The notes: a model not told the origin generated them from the letters alone. Shown: positions 18,284 through 27,595, numbered from the stretch's first letter. The stretch is DNA of 64,000 bases from JBDTSW01 sp963758845 (GCA_963758845.1 CAVWWX010000002.1:1178001-1242000); one strand, 5' to 3'. Program-made: numbers and translations.

Positions 18284-19729
18284 TCATGCCCGCGCCCGCA
18301 GCCGCATCGGCAGGCCGCCCTCCGGCCCCAGGGTCGGCGCCTCGCGCACCTTCATCCGGTGGCCCGGGAGCAGCTCCGGCAGGAACCGCTGGAGCACCAT
18401 CGCCGTCACCAGCTTCACCTCGGTCTGGCCGAAGCGCTTGCCGATGCAGATGCGCGACCCGGCGCCGAACGGCACGTAGGCGCCGCGCGGAAGCGCGGTC
18501 TTTCGCCCGCGCTCAAACCGCTCCGGTTGGAACGAATCCGGCTCCTCGAACACATGGGGCAGGCGATGGCTCGCCCAAGAGCAGTAGTTGACGTAGGCGC
18601 CCGCCGGGACCTCGCGCCCGGCGAACTCGAAGCTGCGCACCGACTTGCGCGGGCCGATCCAGGCCGGGGGATAAAGGCGGAGCGTCTCGTCGGTGACCAT
18701 GTCGAGATACGGGAGCCCGCGGTGCAGCTGGGCCATGTTCGGGGCATCCCCGCCCAGGGCCCCGTCGAGCTCGTCGCACAACCTCGTCCGAGCCACGGGG
18801 TTCCGGGCCAGCTCGTAGAGCTGGAAGCTGACGGTCGACGTCGACGTGTCGTGGCCGGCGAACATCAGCGTCATGACCTGGTCGCGCACCTCGACATCCG
18901 ACAGGCCCGAGCCGTCCTCGTCGCGGGCGCCGATCAGGAGGCTGAGGATGTCCAGCCGCTGGGCGTCCGGCCGGGCCCGGCGCCGCGTGATCTCGGAGTG
19001 GACGATCTCGTCGAGGACGGCGCGCGAGCGCCTCATCCGCCGCCAGGCGCTCCGCCGGTCGCGTCGCACGCGCTGGGGGGCATCGGTCCCGTAGAAGGCC
19101 AGGGCGATCTCGAAGTGGCGGGCGGCGGCTGCCCCGTGATTCGCGTCGTCGGGATCCAGGCCCAGCAGGGCGCGCATCGCGATCCGCATCGCGAGGTCGC
19201 GCATCCAGTGGTAGATGTCAACGACGTCGCCGTCGCCCCAGTCCTCCATCGCCGCGGCGGCCTCGCGGGCCATCGCCGTCTGCGAGGCTTCGATCTGCTC
19301 GCTGTGGAAGGCCGGCATCATGATCCGCCGCGCCCGGTCGTGGTAGGCGCCGTCGATCGTCAGCAGCCCATCGCCGAGGAGCGGGATCAGGTCGCCGAAG
19401 CTGCCCTCGCGCCAGACGAAGTTCTCGGGGTGGGAGACCAGCATGAACTGGTTCGCTTCGGGGCCCAGCATCCAGACCTGCTTGCCGTGGAACAGGCGGG
19501 TCGTGAAGACCGGGCCGTAGCGCTCGTAGCATCCCAGGAGGATCGGCAGGGGGTCGTGGACGATCCCATAGGTGCGGCGAGGGCTCAGGCTGGTGGGACC
19601 CGGCGGGTAGCGGCCACGGTTTCGCCACTCCGCCCGCAGGTCCTGGCCGATGCGGACCACCGGATTGCTGCTGACCGGGGCGGGCCGCTCGGGTCCCGCT
19701 CCGTACCGGCCAGTGACGGTCGCTTCCAC
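18284..19729 (-). CDS. Cytochrome P450
   Basis: Haem-thiolate monooxygenase of 481 residues with no membrane anchor. The I-helix oxygen-activation motif is LMFAGHDTSTSTV, the K-helix ExxR is DETLRLYPP, and the haem loop YVPFGAGSRICIGKRF places the axial cysteine at residue 428. The closing residues are those of bacterial CYP102/CYP4-like and terpene or fatty-acid hydroxylases, but the substrate cannot be named. No ferredoxin or reductase gene is adjacent. Co-directional with lon upstream (38 bp gap) and the isomerase downstream. Confidence 0.94.
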   Translation of the reverse strand: MEATVTGRYGAGPERPAPVSSNPVVRIGQDLRAEWRNRGRYPPGPTSLSPRRTYGIVHDPLPILLGCYERYGPVFTTRLFHGKQVWMLGPEANQFMLVSHPENFVWREGSFGDLIPLLGDGLLTIDGAYHDRARRIMMPAFHSEQIEASQTAMAREAAAAMEDWGDGDVVDIYHWMRDLAMRIAMRALLGLDPDDANHGAAAARHFEIALAFYGTDAPQRVRRDRRSAWRRMRRSRAVLDEIVHSEITRRRARPDAQRLDILSLLIGARDEDGSGLSDVEVRDQVMTLMFAGHDTSTSTVSFQLYELARNPVARTRLCDELDGALGGDAPNMAQLHRGLPYLDMVTDETLRLYPPAWIGPRKSVRSFEFAGREVPAGAYVNYCSWASHRLPHVFEEPDSFQPERFERGRKTALPRGAYVPFGAGSRICIGKRFGQTEVKLVTAMVLQRFLPELLPGHRMKVREAPTLGPEGGLPMRLRARA

Positions 19730-19767
19730 GCCGACAGGCTACGACCTGTCCTCGACGGGCCGTCCTT

Positions 19768-22062
19768 CTAGGCGGCTACCGGCTCGACCGGCGCGGCCTC
19801 GGGCTCGAGCGCGAGCTCGAGCACCTCGGCGACCGTCATCACCGGGTGGAACCGCATCGCCTCACGGACGTCCTCGGGGACGTCCTCAAGGTCACCGCGG
19901 TTTCGCTCGGGGATGATCACGTCGGTCAGTCCCGCCGCGTGCGCCGCGAGGACCTTCTGCTTCAGGCCGCCGATTGGCAGGACCCTGCCCTGCAGCGTGA
20001 TCTCGCCGGTCATCCCGACCGTGTGACGCACAGGGCGGCCGCTGAGGAGCGAGGCCAGCGCGGTGGTCATCGTGATGCCGGCGCTGGGCCCGTCCTTCGG
20101 GATCGCTCCTGCCGGCACGTGGAGGTGGAACTCACGCTCCGAGAAGGAGTCCTCGTCGATCCCGAGCTGGTCCGTATGCCCGTGGACGTATGAAAGTGCG
20201 ATCCGCGCCGACTCCTTCATCACGTCGCCCAGCTGGCCGGTGAGGACGAAGTCGTCCTTGCCCTTCATCGAGGTCGCCTCGATGAACAACACGTCACCGC
20301 CCGCTCCCGTCACCGACAGGCCGGTGGCCACGCCGGGGACGGCCGTGCGCTCAGCTGCCTCCTGGAAGTGGCGCTGGCGGCCAAGGGCGGAGCGGACGCC
20401 GTCGAGGTCCAGCTCGACCGGCGCCTCGGCCTTGCCCGACGCGATCGCCGTCGCCGTCTTGCGCAGGATCTTGCCCAGCTCGCGCTCGAGGTTGCGCACG
20501 CCCGCCTCGTGCGTGTACTCGCTGATGATCGTCCGGACGAGCTCGTCCGAGATCGTCACCTCGTCGTCCTCAAGCGCATTGCGCTTGAGCTGGCGCGGCC
20601 ACAGGTAGCCTCGCGCGATCGCCGTCTTCTCGTCGGTCGTGTAGCCGTCGAAGCGAACGACCTCCATCCGGTCCAGGAGCGGAGCCGGGATCGTCTCGGC
20701 GATGTTGGCCGTGGCGATGAAGAGGACCTCGGAGAGGTCGACCTCGACGTCGAGGTAGTGATCGCGGAACGAGTGGTTCTGCGCCGGGTCGAGGACCTCG
20801 AGCAGGGCGGCCGAGGGGTCGCCGCGCCAGTCGGCGCCGACCTTGTCGACCTCGTCGAGCATGATCACCGGGTTCATCGTCTCGGCGTCCCGCAGGGCGC
20901 GGATCAGCCGCCCCGGCAGCGCCCCGATGTACGTCCGCCGGTGGCCTCGGATCTCAGCCTCGTCGCGCACGCCGCCCAGCGACATGCGGACGAACTCCCG
21001 CCCGGTCGCCCGGGCGATGGACTCGCCGATCGACGTCTTTCCGGTGCCGGGAGGGCCGATCAGCGTCAGGATCGCGCCCGCGCCTCGTCCCTCATCCTCG
21101 ACGCCCCGCTCCTTGCGCAGGCGCCGGACCGCGATGTATTCGGTGATGCGGTCCTTGACGTCCTCGAGGCCGGCGTGGTCGGCATCCAGCACCTCGCGGG
21201 CGTTGACGGGGTCGAGCCGCTCGTCCGAGCGCTTCGCCCATGGCACCGCGATCAGCCAGTCCAGGTAGGTGCGGATCATCGACGACTCGCCGGAGGACTC
21301 GCCCATGCGCTCCAGCCGGCCCAGCTCCCGCTCGGCCTGCTCGCGCGCCTCGTCGGGCATCTCGGCCTCTTCGATCTTCGTCCGGTACTCCTCGGCGACC
21401 GAGCCCTCGTCCTCGCCGAGCTCCTTGCGGATCGACTCCATCTGCTTGCGCAGCAGGTACTCGCGCTGTTGAGCCTCGGCGCCCTCCTGGACGTCGTCGT
21501 GGATCCGGCGGCGGATCTGCAGCTCGGCCAGGCGCTCCCGCTGCATCGCCAGCGCCTTCTCGAGCCGCTCGTTCACGTCCAGCGTCTCCAGCAGCTCGCG
21601 CTTCTGCGCGTAGCTGAGGTCGGGCGAGTAGCCCGAGGTGTCGGCCAGGGCGCCCGGGTCGGAGATCGAGCGCAGGAAGGCCCGGATGCGCCCGTCGGCG
21701 CCGCGGATGTCGAGGATCTCCTCGATCACGGCGCGGTACTCGCGCGTCAGCTCCTTGGTGCGCGCGTCGCCCTGGGTCTCGTCGGTGTGTGGGGTTGCCT
21801 CGACTCGCAGGCTGCCGTCGTCGGCGTTGCGGGCCGCCCCCGCGCGGGCCCGGTAGACGCCCTCGACCGTGGCCGCGACCTGACCGCCCGGAAGGCGGTT
21901 GGTCTCGAGCACCTCGGCGACCGTGCCCACCGAGGCGAAGTCGTTCTCGTGGCGAGGGACCAGGAACACGCGTCGCTCGTCGCCCACGTCGGCAGCGATC
22001 GTGACCGTCGAGCCGGGGAAGACGACGGTGTCGTCGGTGGGAATCAGCAGCAGCGTTTCCAT
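19768..22062 (-). CDS. lon: ATP-dependent Lon protease
   Basis: Cytosolic quality-control protease of 764 residues. The N-terminal substrate domain starts METLLLIPTDDTVVFPG. A long charged coiled region (LLRKQMESIRKELGEDEG) precedes the AAA+ module with Walker A LIGPPGTGKTSIGES and Walker B PVIMLDEVDKVG. The protease domain contains PKDGPSAGITMTTAL with the catalytic Ser at about 660 and GGLKQKVLAAHAAG with the catalytic Lys at about 703, the same 43-residue spacing as in E. coli Lon. The ATG start at 22062 is preceded by GAGG. Its promoter faces and overlaps that of the marR-type gene. Confidence 0.96.
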   Translation of the reverse strand: METLLLIPTDDTVVFPGSTVTIAADVGDERRVFLVPRHENDFASVGTVAEVLETNRLPGGQVAATVEGVYRARAGAARNADDGSLRVEATPHTDETQGDARTKELTREYRAVIEEILDIRGADGRIRAFLRSISDPGALADTSGYSPDLSYAQKRELLETLDVNERLEKALAMQRERLAELQIRRRIHDDVQEGAEAQQREYLLRKQMESIRKELGEDEGSVAEEYRTKIEEAEMPDEAREQAERELGRLERMGESSGESSMIRTYLDWLIAVPWAKRSDERLDPVNAREVLDADHAGLEDVKDRITEYIAVRRLRKERGVEDEGRGAGAILTLIGPPGTGKTSIGESIARATGREFVRMSLGGVRDEAEIRGHRRTYIGALPGRLIRALRDAETMNPVIMLDEVDKVGADWRGDPSAALLEVLDPAQNHSFRDHYLDVEVDLSEVLFIATANIAETIPAPLLDRMEVVRFDGYTTDEKTAIARGYLWPRQLKRNALEDDEVTISDELVRTIISEYTHEAGVRNLERELGKILRKTATAIASGKAEAPVELDLDGVRSALGRQRHFQEAAERTAVPGVATGLSVTGAGGDVLFIEATSMKGKDDFVLTGQLGDVMKESARIALSYVHGHTDQLGIDEDSFSEREFHLHVPAGAIPKDGPSAGITMTTALASLLSGRPVRHTVGMTGEITLQGRVLPIGGLKQKVLAAHAAGLTDVIIPERNRGDLEDVPEDVREAMRFHPVMTVAEVLELALEPEAAPVEPVAA

Positions 22063-22104
22063 GTCAAGGGCCTCGATTCGGAGCTGGGTTCAGGGGAGTC
22101 GATA

Positions 22105-22133
22105 ATCATAGCTTGCAATCGTTATGAATACAA
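22105..22133 (-). promoter_or_regulatory. Promoter of lon
   Basis: On the minus strand, TTGTAT (complement of 22128-22133) and TATGAT (complement of 22105-22110) are spaced by 17 bp. The predicted start near 22097 gives a leader of about 35 nt before the lon ATG at 22062. No HspR/HAIR or CIRCE-type heat-shock element is visible. Confidence 0.6.
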
Positions 22134-22141
22134 ACTATTAT
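22113..22141 (+). promoter_or_regulatory. Promoter and candidate operator of the MarR-type gene
   Basis: TTGCAA at 22113-22118 and TATTAT at 22136-22141 with a 17-bp spacer form a near-consensus promoter. The predicted start falls within a base or two of the ATG at 22150, so the mRNA could be leaderless. The -35 lies inside an imperfect 21-bp palindrome, 22113-22133, with ends TTG and CAA and inner TC/GA. This is the right size and place for a MarR operator. It also overlaps the lon -35. Confidence 0.55.
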
Positions 22142-22149
22142 CCATCGTC

Positions 22150-22644
22150 ATGACCTCGGGGTACGCTTCACGCGTGAACCAGCGGACCGCCGCAAAGCCC
22201 GTGGCCGACACGTCGGCCTGCGGACTGCTGTTCGTGCGGCTCGCGCACGTCTCGCGCGCCCGCCTGACCGAGGCGCTGGAGGGGATGGGGCTGCGCCCAG
22301 CCGACTTCGCGATCCTCCACAACCTCGCCGAGGCCGGCACCGCGACCCAGCTCCAGCTCGCCCGCGCGCTCCGCATCCATCCCTCCAACCTCGTGGCGCT
22401 GCTCGACGGGCTCGAGGCTGACGGCCTCTTGGTGCGAGCGCGCGACCCCGCTGATCGCCGCCGCCACGTGGTCGGGCTGACCGCTGCCGGGGCGAACCGC
22501 CTGAAGGCCGCCGAGGCGGCCGCTCACGACGCCGAGCAAGAGTTGCTCGAGCCGCTGGACGACGACGAGCGCGCCCGCCTCGAGGGCCTGCTGCGCCGGC
22601 TGACGGCGCATTCGTGCGCCGGCCCGCGCAACAAGTTCTGCTAG
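22150..22644 (+). CDS. MarR family transcriptional regulator
   Basis: Winged-helix repressor of 164 residues. Helix 1 is CGLLFVRLAHVSRARLTEAL. The DNA-recognition part is AEAGTATQLQLARALRIHPS, then NLVALLDGLEADGLLVRARD, and the wing is PADRRRHVVGLTAAG. Cys24 in helix 1 is near where OhrR-type peroxide sensors keep their reactive cysteine, and two further cysteines sit at the C-terminus (HSCAGPRNKFC). Redox sensing is possible but unproven. The ATG at 22150 would be read from a leaderless transcript. An in-frame GTG at 22174 is the alternative start. Divergent from lon. Confidence 0.87.
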   Translation: MTSGYASRVNQRTAAKPVADTSACGLLFVRLAHVSRARLTEALEGMGLRPADFAILHNLAEAGTATQLQLARALRIHPSNLVALLDGLEADGLLVRARDPADRRRHVVGLTAAGANRLKAAEAAAHDAEQELLEPLDDDERARLEGLLRRLTAHSCAGPRNKFC

Positions 22645-22651
22645 CGCCGGC

Positions 22652-23305
22652 TCAGCCCGGGTCGCTGCCGAACGGCCGCAGCGCCCAGCGCGCGTACTCC
22701 AGGAGCCGCTCGACGGGGTAGCGCTGGGGGTCCTCCAGGACCACCCGCGCCAGCTCCTCGGCCAGCGCCTGCAGGGAGCGGGCGAGCAGCGCCGCGTCGG
22801 GGGCGGGGGCGCCCGGGACCGAATCCAGCGCCGGTCCCACCACCGCGGCGAGCTGGGTCGTCACTCCGGCGCGCTCGCGCTCGAAGCGCTCGCGCATGAT
22901 CTCGGGAGCACCCTCGCGGGGAAGCAGGATCAGGCGCCAGCGGACCGGCTCGGCCTTGACGGCCTCGAGGAACGCGCCGAGAGCACTCACGAGCTGCTCG
23001 CGCGGATCGGGCTCGACGGTCGTCGGAAGCAGTTCGGCAAGCTGGACCGTGGCCCGTTCGCCCTCGCGGTCGACCAATGCGTGGAGCAGCCCGGGCAGGT
23101 CGCCGAAGTGCTGGTAGACGATCGGGCGTGAGATGCCGGCCGCCCTGGCGACGCCGTCGATCGACACGGAGTGAAAGCCGCGTTCCTGTGCGAGGGCGAG
23201 GGTGGCGTCGAGGATCTGGTCGCGCCGCTCGGGCGAGCTCATCCGCCGGCCGCGGGCGGGGGCGGAGCGGGTGTCGGCGGGTGGGTTCATCGGCGCCGAG
23301 CTCAT
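22652..23305 (-). CDS. TetR/AcrR family transcriptional regulator
   Basis: One-component repressor of 217 residues. The helix-turn-helix is RRDQILDATLALAQERGFHS, then VSIDGVARAAGISRPIVYQHFGDLPGLLHALV, a textbook TetR domain. The C-terminal ligand domain has no recognisable signature. Three starts are possible in frame: ATG at 23305, ATG at 23290, and ATG at 23242, which begins just before the conserved domain. None has a clear ribosome site. Its gene is divergent from a flavin monooxygenase with only 24 bp between the outermost starts, and that gap holds palindromes, so it probably regulates both. Confidence 0.88.
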   Translation of the reverse strand: MSSAPMNPPADTRSAPARGRRMSSPERRDQILDATLALAQERGFHSVSIDGVARAAGISRPIVYQHFGDLPGLLHALVDREGERATVQLAELLPTTVEPDPREQLVSALGAFLEAVKAEPVRWRLILLPREGAPEIMRERFERERAGVTTQLAAVVGPALDSVPGAPAPDAALLARSLQALAEELARVVLEDPQRYPVERLLEYARWALRPFGSDPG

Positions 23306-23307
23306 GC

Positions 23308-23327
23308 TACAGTACTGTAAGTTACAG
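23308..23327. promoter_or_regulatory. Overlapping palindromes, probable TetR operator
   Basis: TACAGTACTGTA at 23308-23319 is a perfect 12-bp palindrome. It overlaps a second perfect inverted repeat, CTGTAA-G-TTACAG at 23315-23327. Together they give three half-sites in 20 bp between the divergent tetR and monooxygenase starts. Confidence 0.65.
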
Positions 23328-23329
23328 TT

Positions 23330-24940
23330 GTGAAACAAAGCGCGAACAACGATACGGAGCCCTCGCCGCCCGCCGACCACGACGTGATCCTGATCGGGTC
23401 GGGCTTCTCCGGCCTCGCGATGGCGCACCGGCTGAAGCGCGATGGCAACGACGACTTCGTGATCCTCGAGCGCGGCGACTCGGTGGGGGGCACCTGGCGG
23501 GACAACCACTATCCCGGGTGCGCCTGCGACATCCAGTCCCACCTCTACTCCTTCTCGTTCGCCCCAAACCCCGAGTGGTCGCGGATGTTCGCTCGCCAGG
23601 ACGAGATCCGCGATTACCTGGAGCGCTGCGCGACGGACATCGGCGCGCGGCCCCACCTGGGCTTCGGCGCGACCGTCACCGGGGCGGCGCTCGACGAGGA
23701 CGCGGGCCTATGGCGGGTCGAGGTGAACGGCTCGGAGGTCCTGACGGCGCGGATCCTGATCAGCTGCATGGGCGGGCTGTCAAACCCGTCCTACGCCGAC
23801 GTGCCCGGGCTGGACTCTTTCCGTGGCCCCAGCTTCCACTCGGCCGAATGGGACCACGACGCCGAGCTGGCGGGCAAGCGCATCGCCGTCATCGGCACCG
23901 GGGCGAGCGCGATCCAGTTCGTCCCTCAGATCGCGCCGCATGCCCAGCGCGTCCACGTCTTCCAGCGAACCGCGCCGTGGGTGATCCCGAAGCGCGACCG
24001 GCCGATCGGCAGGCGCGAGCGCGCGATCTATCGCCGGTTCCCGTCGGTCCAGCGCGCCTACCGCCGCTTCATCTACTGGGCGCTCGAGTCACGGGTGGTC
24101 GCGTTCACGGCCCAGCCCCGGATCCTCAAGCTGGCCGGCCGCCTGGGGCGGCTGCATATCCGCCGCCAGATCTCCGACCCCGAGCTGCGCCGCCGGGTGA
24201 CCCCCGACTACGTCATGGGCTGCAAGCGGGTGCTGATCTCCAACGACTACTACCCGGCGCTCGACCGCGACGACGTCGAATTGGTCACCGATGGCATCGA
24301 GCGGGTCACCGAGGACTCGATCGTCACCGCGGACGGCCGCGAGCTCCCGGTCGACGTGATCATCCACGGGACCGGCTTCCACGTGCAGGACATGCTCACC
24401 GGCACGCGGATCCGCGGCCGTGGCGGGGCCGACCTGGAGAGCGTCTGGAACGAGCGCGGCATGCAGGCGCACCGGGGTACCGCGATCGCCGGGTTTCCCA
24501 ACCTGTTCTTCCTGCTGGGGCCCAACACCGGGCTTGGGCACAACTCGATCGTCCACATGATCGAGTCGCAGGCCCACTACGTCAGCAAGGCCCTGGCCGC
24601 GATCAAGCGGCGCGGCGTCTGGTCGGCCGAGCCCAGGCCCGAGGCGCAGGAGAGCTTCAACCGCAAGCTCCAGGGCATGCTCGACGGGGCCGTCTGGTCG
24701 GAGGGGGGCTGTCGCAGCTGGTACCTGGACTCGAGTGGCCGCAACACCACGCTGTGGCCCGACTACACGTTCCGCTTCCGCCGGCAGACCTCGCGCTTCG
24801 ACGAGCGCGAGTACGTGCTGGCGGGTCGCCCCAATCACCGTTTGTCATGGCGCCGCGGTCCCGCCATGCGGGGACTCATGCGCGATGCCGCAGACGATCG
24901 CCTACGGCAGGTCGGCGAGCTCGACGTAGTCCCCGATTGA
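23330..24940 (+). CDS. Flavin-containing monooxygenase, Baeyer-Villiger type
   Basis: FAD- and NADPH-dependent monooxygenase of 536 residues. The FAD motif HDVILIGSGFSGLAMAHRLK starts near residue 18. GGTWRDNHYPGCACDIQSHLYSFSF is the class B flavoprotein block. FRGPSFHSAEWDHD fits the Baeyer-Villiger fingerprint FxGxxxHxxxW(P/D). The NADPH motif VIGTGASAIQFVPQIA follows. Expected reaction is oxygen insertion next to a ketone, giving an ester or lactone. The substrate is unknown. GTG start at 23330, and no ribosome site is visible, so translation from a very short or absent leader is likely. The 3' end overlaps the convergent gene by 39 bp. Confidence 0.92.
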   Translation: MKQSANNDTEPSPPADHDVILIGSGFSGLAMAHRLKRDGNDDFVILERGDSVGGTWRDNHYPGCACDIQSHLYSFSFAPNPEWSRMFARQDEIRDYLERCATDIGARPHLGFGATVTGAALDEDAGLWRVEVNGSEVLTARILISCMGGLSNPSYADVPGLDSFRGPSFHSAEWDHDAELAGKRIAVIGTGASAIQFVPQIAPHAQRVHVFQRTAPWVIPKRDRPIGRRERAIYRRFPSVQRAYRRFIYWALESRVVAFTAQPRILKLAGRLGRLHIRRQISDPELRRRVTPDYVMGCKRVLISNDYYPALDRDDVELVTDGIERVTEDSIVTADGRELPVDVIIHGTGFHVQDMLTGTRIRGRGGADLESVWNERGMQAHRGTAIAGFPNLFFLLGPNTGLGHNSIVHMIESQAHYVSKALAAIKRRGVWSAEPRPEAQESFNRKLQGMLDGAVWSEGGCRSWYLDSSGRNTTLWPDYTFRFRRQTSRFDEREYVLAGRPNHRLSWRRGPAMRGLMRDAADDRLRQVGELDVVPD

Positions 24941-27440
24941 GATCGCGGGCCGGGCCAGGCCGGTCGCCGTGATCCGGCCGCCCTCGGCCACCCACACGTG
25001 GCGGCGGCCGTTGCCGGCGTCCGCGGTGTAGACGCCGCCGCCCAGCTGCTCGGCCGCGGCGCGGCAGGGCCGAGAGGTTCTCGCCGGGCGCCGCGCCGGC
25101 GATGCCGTGCTGGGGAAGCGTGCTTGCGATCAGACCAACGTTGCCGCGCGGGTCGAAAACGGCCTTGACCTTCCGGGACTCGTCGGTCGGGTTGGCGCAC
25201 CAGGTCCAGGTGCGGGTGCGGTCCTCGGGCTGGCCGGCCCGCTGCAAGGTGGGCTTGGGCCGGGCGTGCAGGCGGATCCGGTCGCCCAGCGCCTGCCGGG
25301 TGAAGTTGCGGGTGCCCCAGCCGTCGCAGCGGACCTCGGCGATGCCCTGCGTCCGCTCCCACATCTGGAGGTATGCCTCGGCGCCGCGGCCCATGTCCTC
25401 GGTGATCTGGTCGCCGGCGATCTTCCGCAGGTCCTGGACCCAGTCGGGGTAGAGCCCGTAGTGGGCGACCCCGTCGGTGTTGATGTCGAATGCCCTGACG
25501 CCCGACACCTGCTGCTCCACGGTCACCTTGCCGTCCCATGAGGGGAACGGGTAGGTGACCGGGTTCGGGATGCCGGGGCCGCGCGGCTCGCCCTGCGAGC
25601 CGAATCCGTTCATGTCGGCTCCGTAGCCGACGCCGTAGTACTGGCGGCCCAGCTCGTCCTTCACGTCCCGCAGGTGCGACCACTGGTGGACGAAGCTCTC
25701 CGAGGACCCTGCGTAAGGCGTGATCACGCCGCCCAGCCGGTAGATCCGCGGCAGGGTGTTGGGGGTGCTCCAGCTGTGCGACGAGATCAAGCCTGGGTAC
25801 TCCTCCGCCTCGACGATGTCGAGCGCCTCGTCGCGGCCGACCACACTCATGTGGTCGGGGTCGAAGACCATTCGCCGCTCCATGATCTCGCCGATGGCGT
25901 GCTCGCCCAGGCCGGACAGGCCGAGCTGGTTGCACAGCGGGGGGTCTGGATAGACGGGGAGCTGCTGGCCGGGCAGGAGCTCCTCGATCCCGTTCGCGAT
26001 GATCAGGTCGTCGTTGTGGGCGGGCGTCGTTGGCGCGTGGTCGTGGTTCTCGGCGTCCGGGCAGTTGTCGTCGAGCTCCCAGAAGCTGCCCGTGGAGGCG
26101 AAGTTGGCCGAGTTCACGACGGCGCCGACGTCACCGTCGTCGCCGGCGACGCCGCTGAGGGCGTTGTCGAACTTGTTGATGATCTCCAGCTGGCGGACGC
26201 CGAGCTCGTGGAGCTGGTCAAGCCAGCCGGTGATGTCCTCCGCCTCGCAGGCCGGCGTCTGGTTGGGCGGCTGGAGCCGGCAGCCGAACGGCTCCGAGAC
26301 CTCCATGCCCATCACCACGGCCAGCTTGCCCTGGTTGATCACCTTGCGCGCCCGGAAGGGGTTGCGGACGATCCTGAACCAGCCCTCGCCGGGGCCGCCG
26401 CTCTGGGCGTCGATGTAGTCCTGGAGCTCCTGCATCCGCTGCGCCTGGAGCAGCACGCTGTCCATCTCGTCGCAGCTGTTGTGCTTGATCGGGTAGGCCT
26501 CGCAGAGGACGCGGTTCTCGACCAGCAGGTTCACGAAGATCCGCTGGCCGCTGCGCCACGACCGCTCGAGCCACCTGTAGTAGGACTGCTCGTGGGTCAG
26601 CGAGTTCGGGTCCGGCCAGTCGGTGAACTCGGGCCACCCCGTGGTGTCGTGACAGCGGGCCGGCTCGCCGTAGAGGACGTTCTCGAGGACCGCCCCGCAT
26701 CCGTTCGGCTCGTGGTCGGTGCAGTCGCGCAGCGCGAACGGCGCGCCGAAGCGGTGCCAGGGTCGCCCGCAATGAGCGTCCCCTCCCAGGAACTCGAACG
26801 CCATATGGTGCATGTGGCCCTCCAGCAGGCCCGAGACCTCGCCGTAGGGCTGCTTCCCGGTCACCGGGTCGCCGCTGACGTTCACGTCCACCTCGGGGTA
26901 GGTCGCACAGCCGGTTCGCTCCTCGAAGGCGAAATGGCCGGCCTGGCCGGCCGAGCCGCCCGGGACCGCTACCAGCGCGCCGGCCTCGTCGACCGCCAGC
27001 TGGCTGGCATGCGCCTCGTTGACCAGGGTGAAGGCGGAGCCCGCCTCGTCCACGGTCCAGTCCGAGTCGTCGCTTGGCGCGTCGGCCGAGGCGATCCCGC
27101 CGACGACCGGCGTCGCATCGACCGCCAGGAAGTCCTCGGCGGCGCCGTACAGCAGGTACTTGCCAAGGTCGGTCGCCTGCATCCGGAACGGCTCGGCGCC
27201 GGACAGCGAGCCGGCGGCCGTGTCGTAGCCGTCGCCCGCCTTGGCGACGTAGCCGCCGTCGGCGACCGAGCGCAGGCCGAAGCAGCCGTGGACGAGCGAG
27301 TAGCGGTCCTCGGCCGAGGCCGTCGAGGCGACGGCTCCGGGCGGAGCGGCGGCCATCGCTGCGGCGCAAGCGAGCAGGGCAGCGGCGCCGCCCAGGCGGG
27401 CGGTGCGTCCAGCCAATGCTCCCCACATCGCGGCCACCAT
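24902..27440 (-). CDS. Secreted beta-trefoil plus TIM-barrel metal-dependent hydrolase (M19/amidohydrolase-like), one frameshift
   Basis: Large exported protein, about 845 residues after correction. A hydrophobic signal segment (GGAAALLACAAAMAAAPPGA) is followed by an approximately 130-residue beta-trefoil-like region (YSLVHGCFGLRSVADGGYVA, then YLLYGAAEDFLAVD). Next comes a barrel with the metal-type motif EGHMHHMAFEFLGGDAHCG, the barrel strands KLAVVMGMEVSEPFGC and GVRQLEIINKFDNALSG, then FDPDHMSVVGRDEALDIV and LISSHSWSTPNTLPRIY. The layout resembles renal dipeptidase-like (M19) hydrolases, but the enzyme activity is unproven. A single extra C in ggccctg near 25072 breaks the frame. Correction extends the end as CRAAAEQLGGGVYTADAGNG, stopping at 24902. 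ATG at 27440, or 27428. Confidence 0.65.
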
Positions 27441-27487
27441 CCGAGGTGCGACGTTAACCCACGCCAAACGGCGTCGCGCCGGTTCCC

Positions 27488-27595
27488 CTACGTCAGCAGT
27501 ACCTGATAGACGGCCAGCGCTGCCGCCACCGAGACCAGGACGATCTTGACCTCCGCGACGTTGCCGCGGGTGAGGGTCTCGAGCGCGTGCTCCAT
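27488..27595 (-). CDS. 35-residue single-pass membrane peptide
   Basis: A short reading frame of 35 codons encodes a charged N-terminus (MEHALETLTRGNVAEVK) followed by one hydrophobic helix (IVLVSVAAALAVYQVLLT) that runs to the stop. The ATG at 27595 lies 9 bp after the YihY stop, and a GGGTAGGG sequence overlapping that stop can serve as ribosome site. The strict amphipathic layout and tight spacing argue that it is real and co-translated. Function unknown. Confidence 0.6.
   Translation of the reverse strand: MEHALETLTRGNVAEVKIVLVSVAAALAVYQVLLT

Noticed and set aside
20368..22149. An N-terminal extension of the MarR gene across the whole lon region.
   Set aside because: The extra part is antisense to lon. 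The MarR domain is complete from 22150, and a promoter lies directly upstream of that ATG.
24902..24940. The 39-bp tail-to-tail overlap of the monooxygenase and secreted hydrolase genes as an antisense regulatory element.
   Set aside because: The overlap appears only after correcting the hydrolase frameshift, and short convergent overlaps also occur at 63267-63285 and 43998-44001, so it reflects gene packing.
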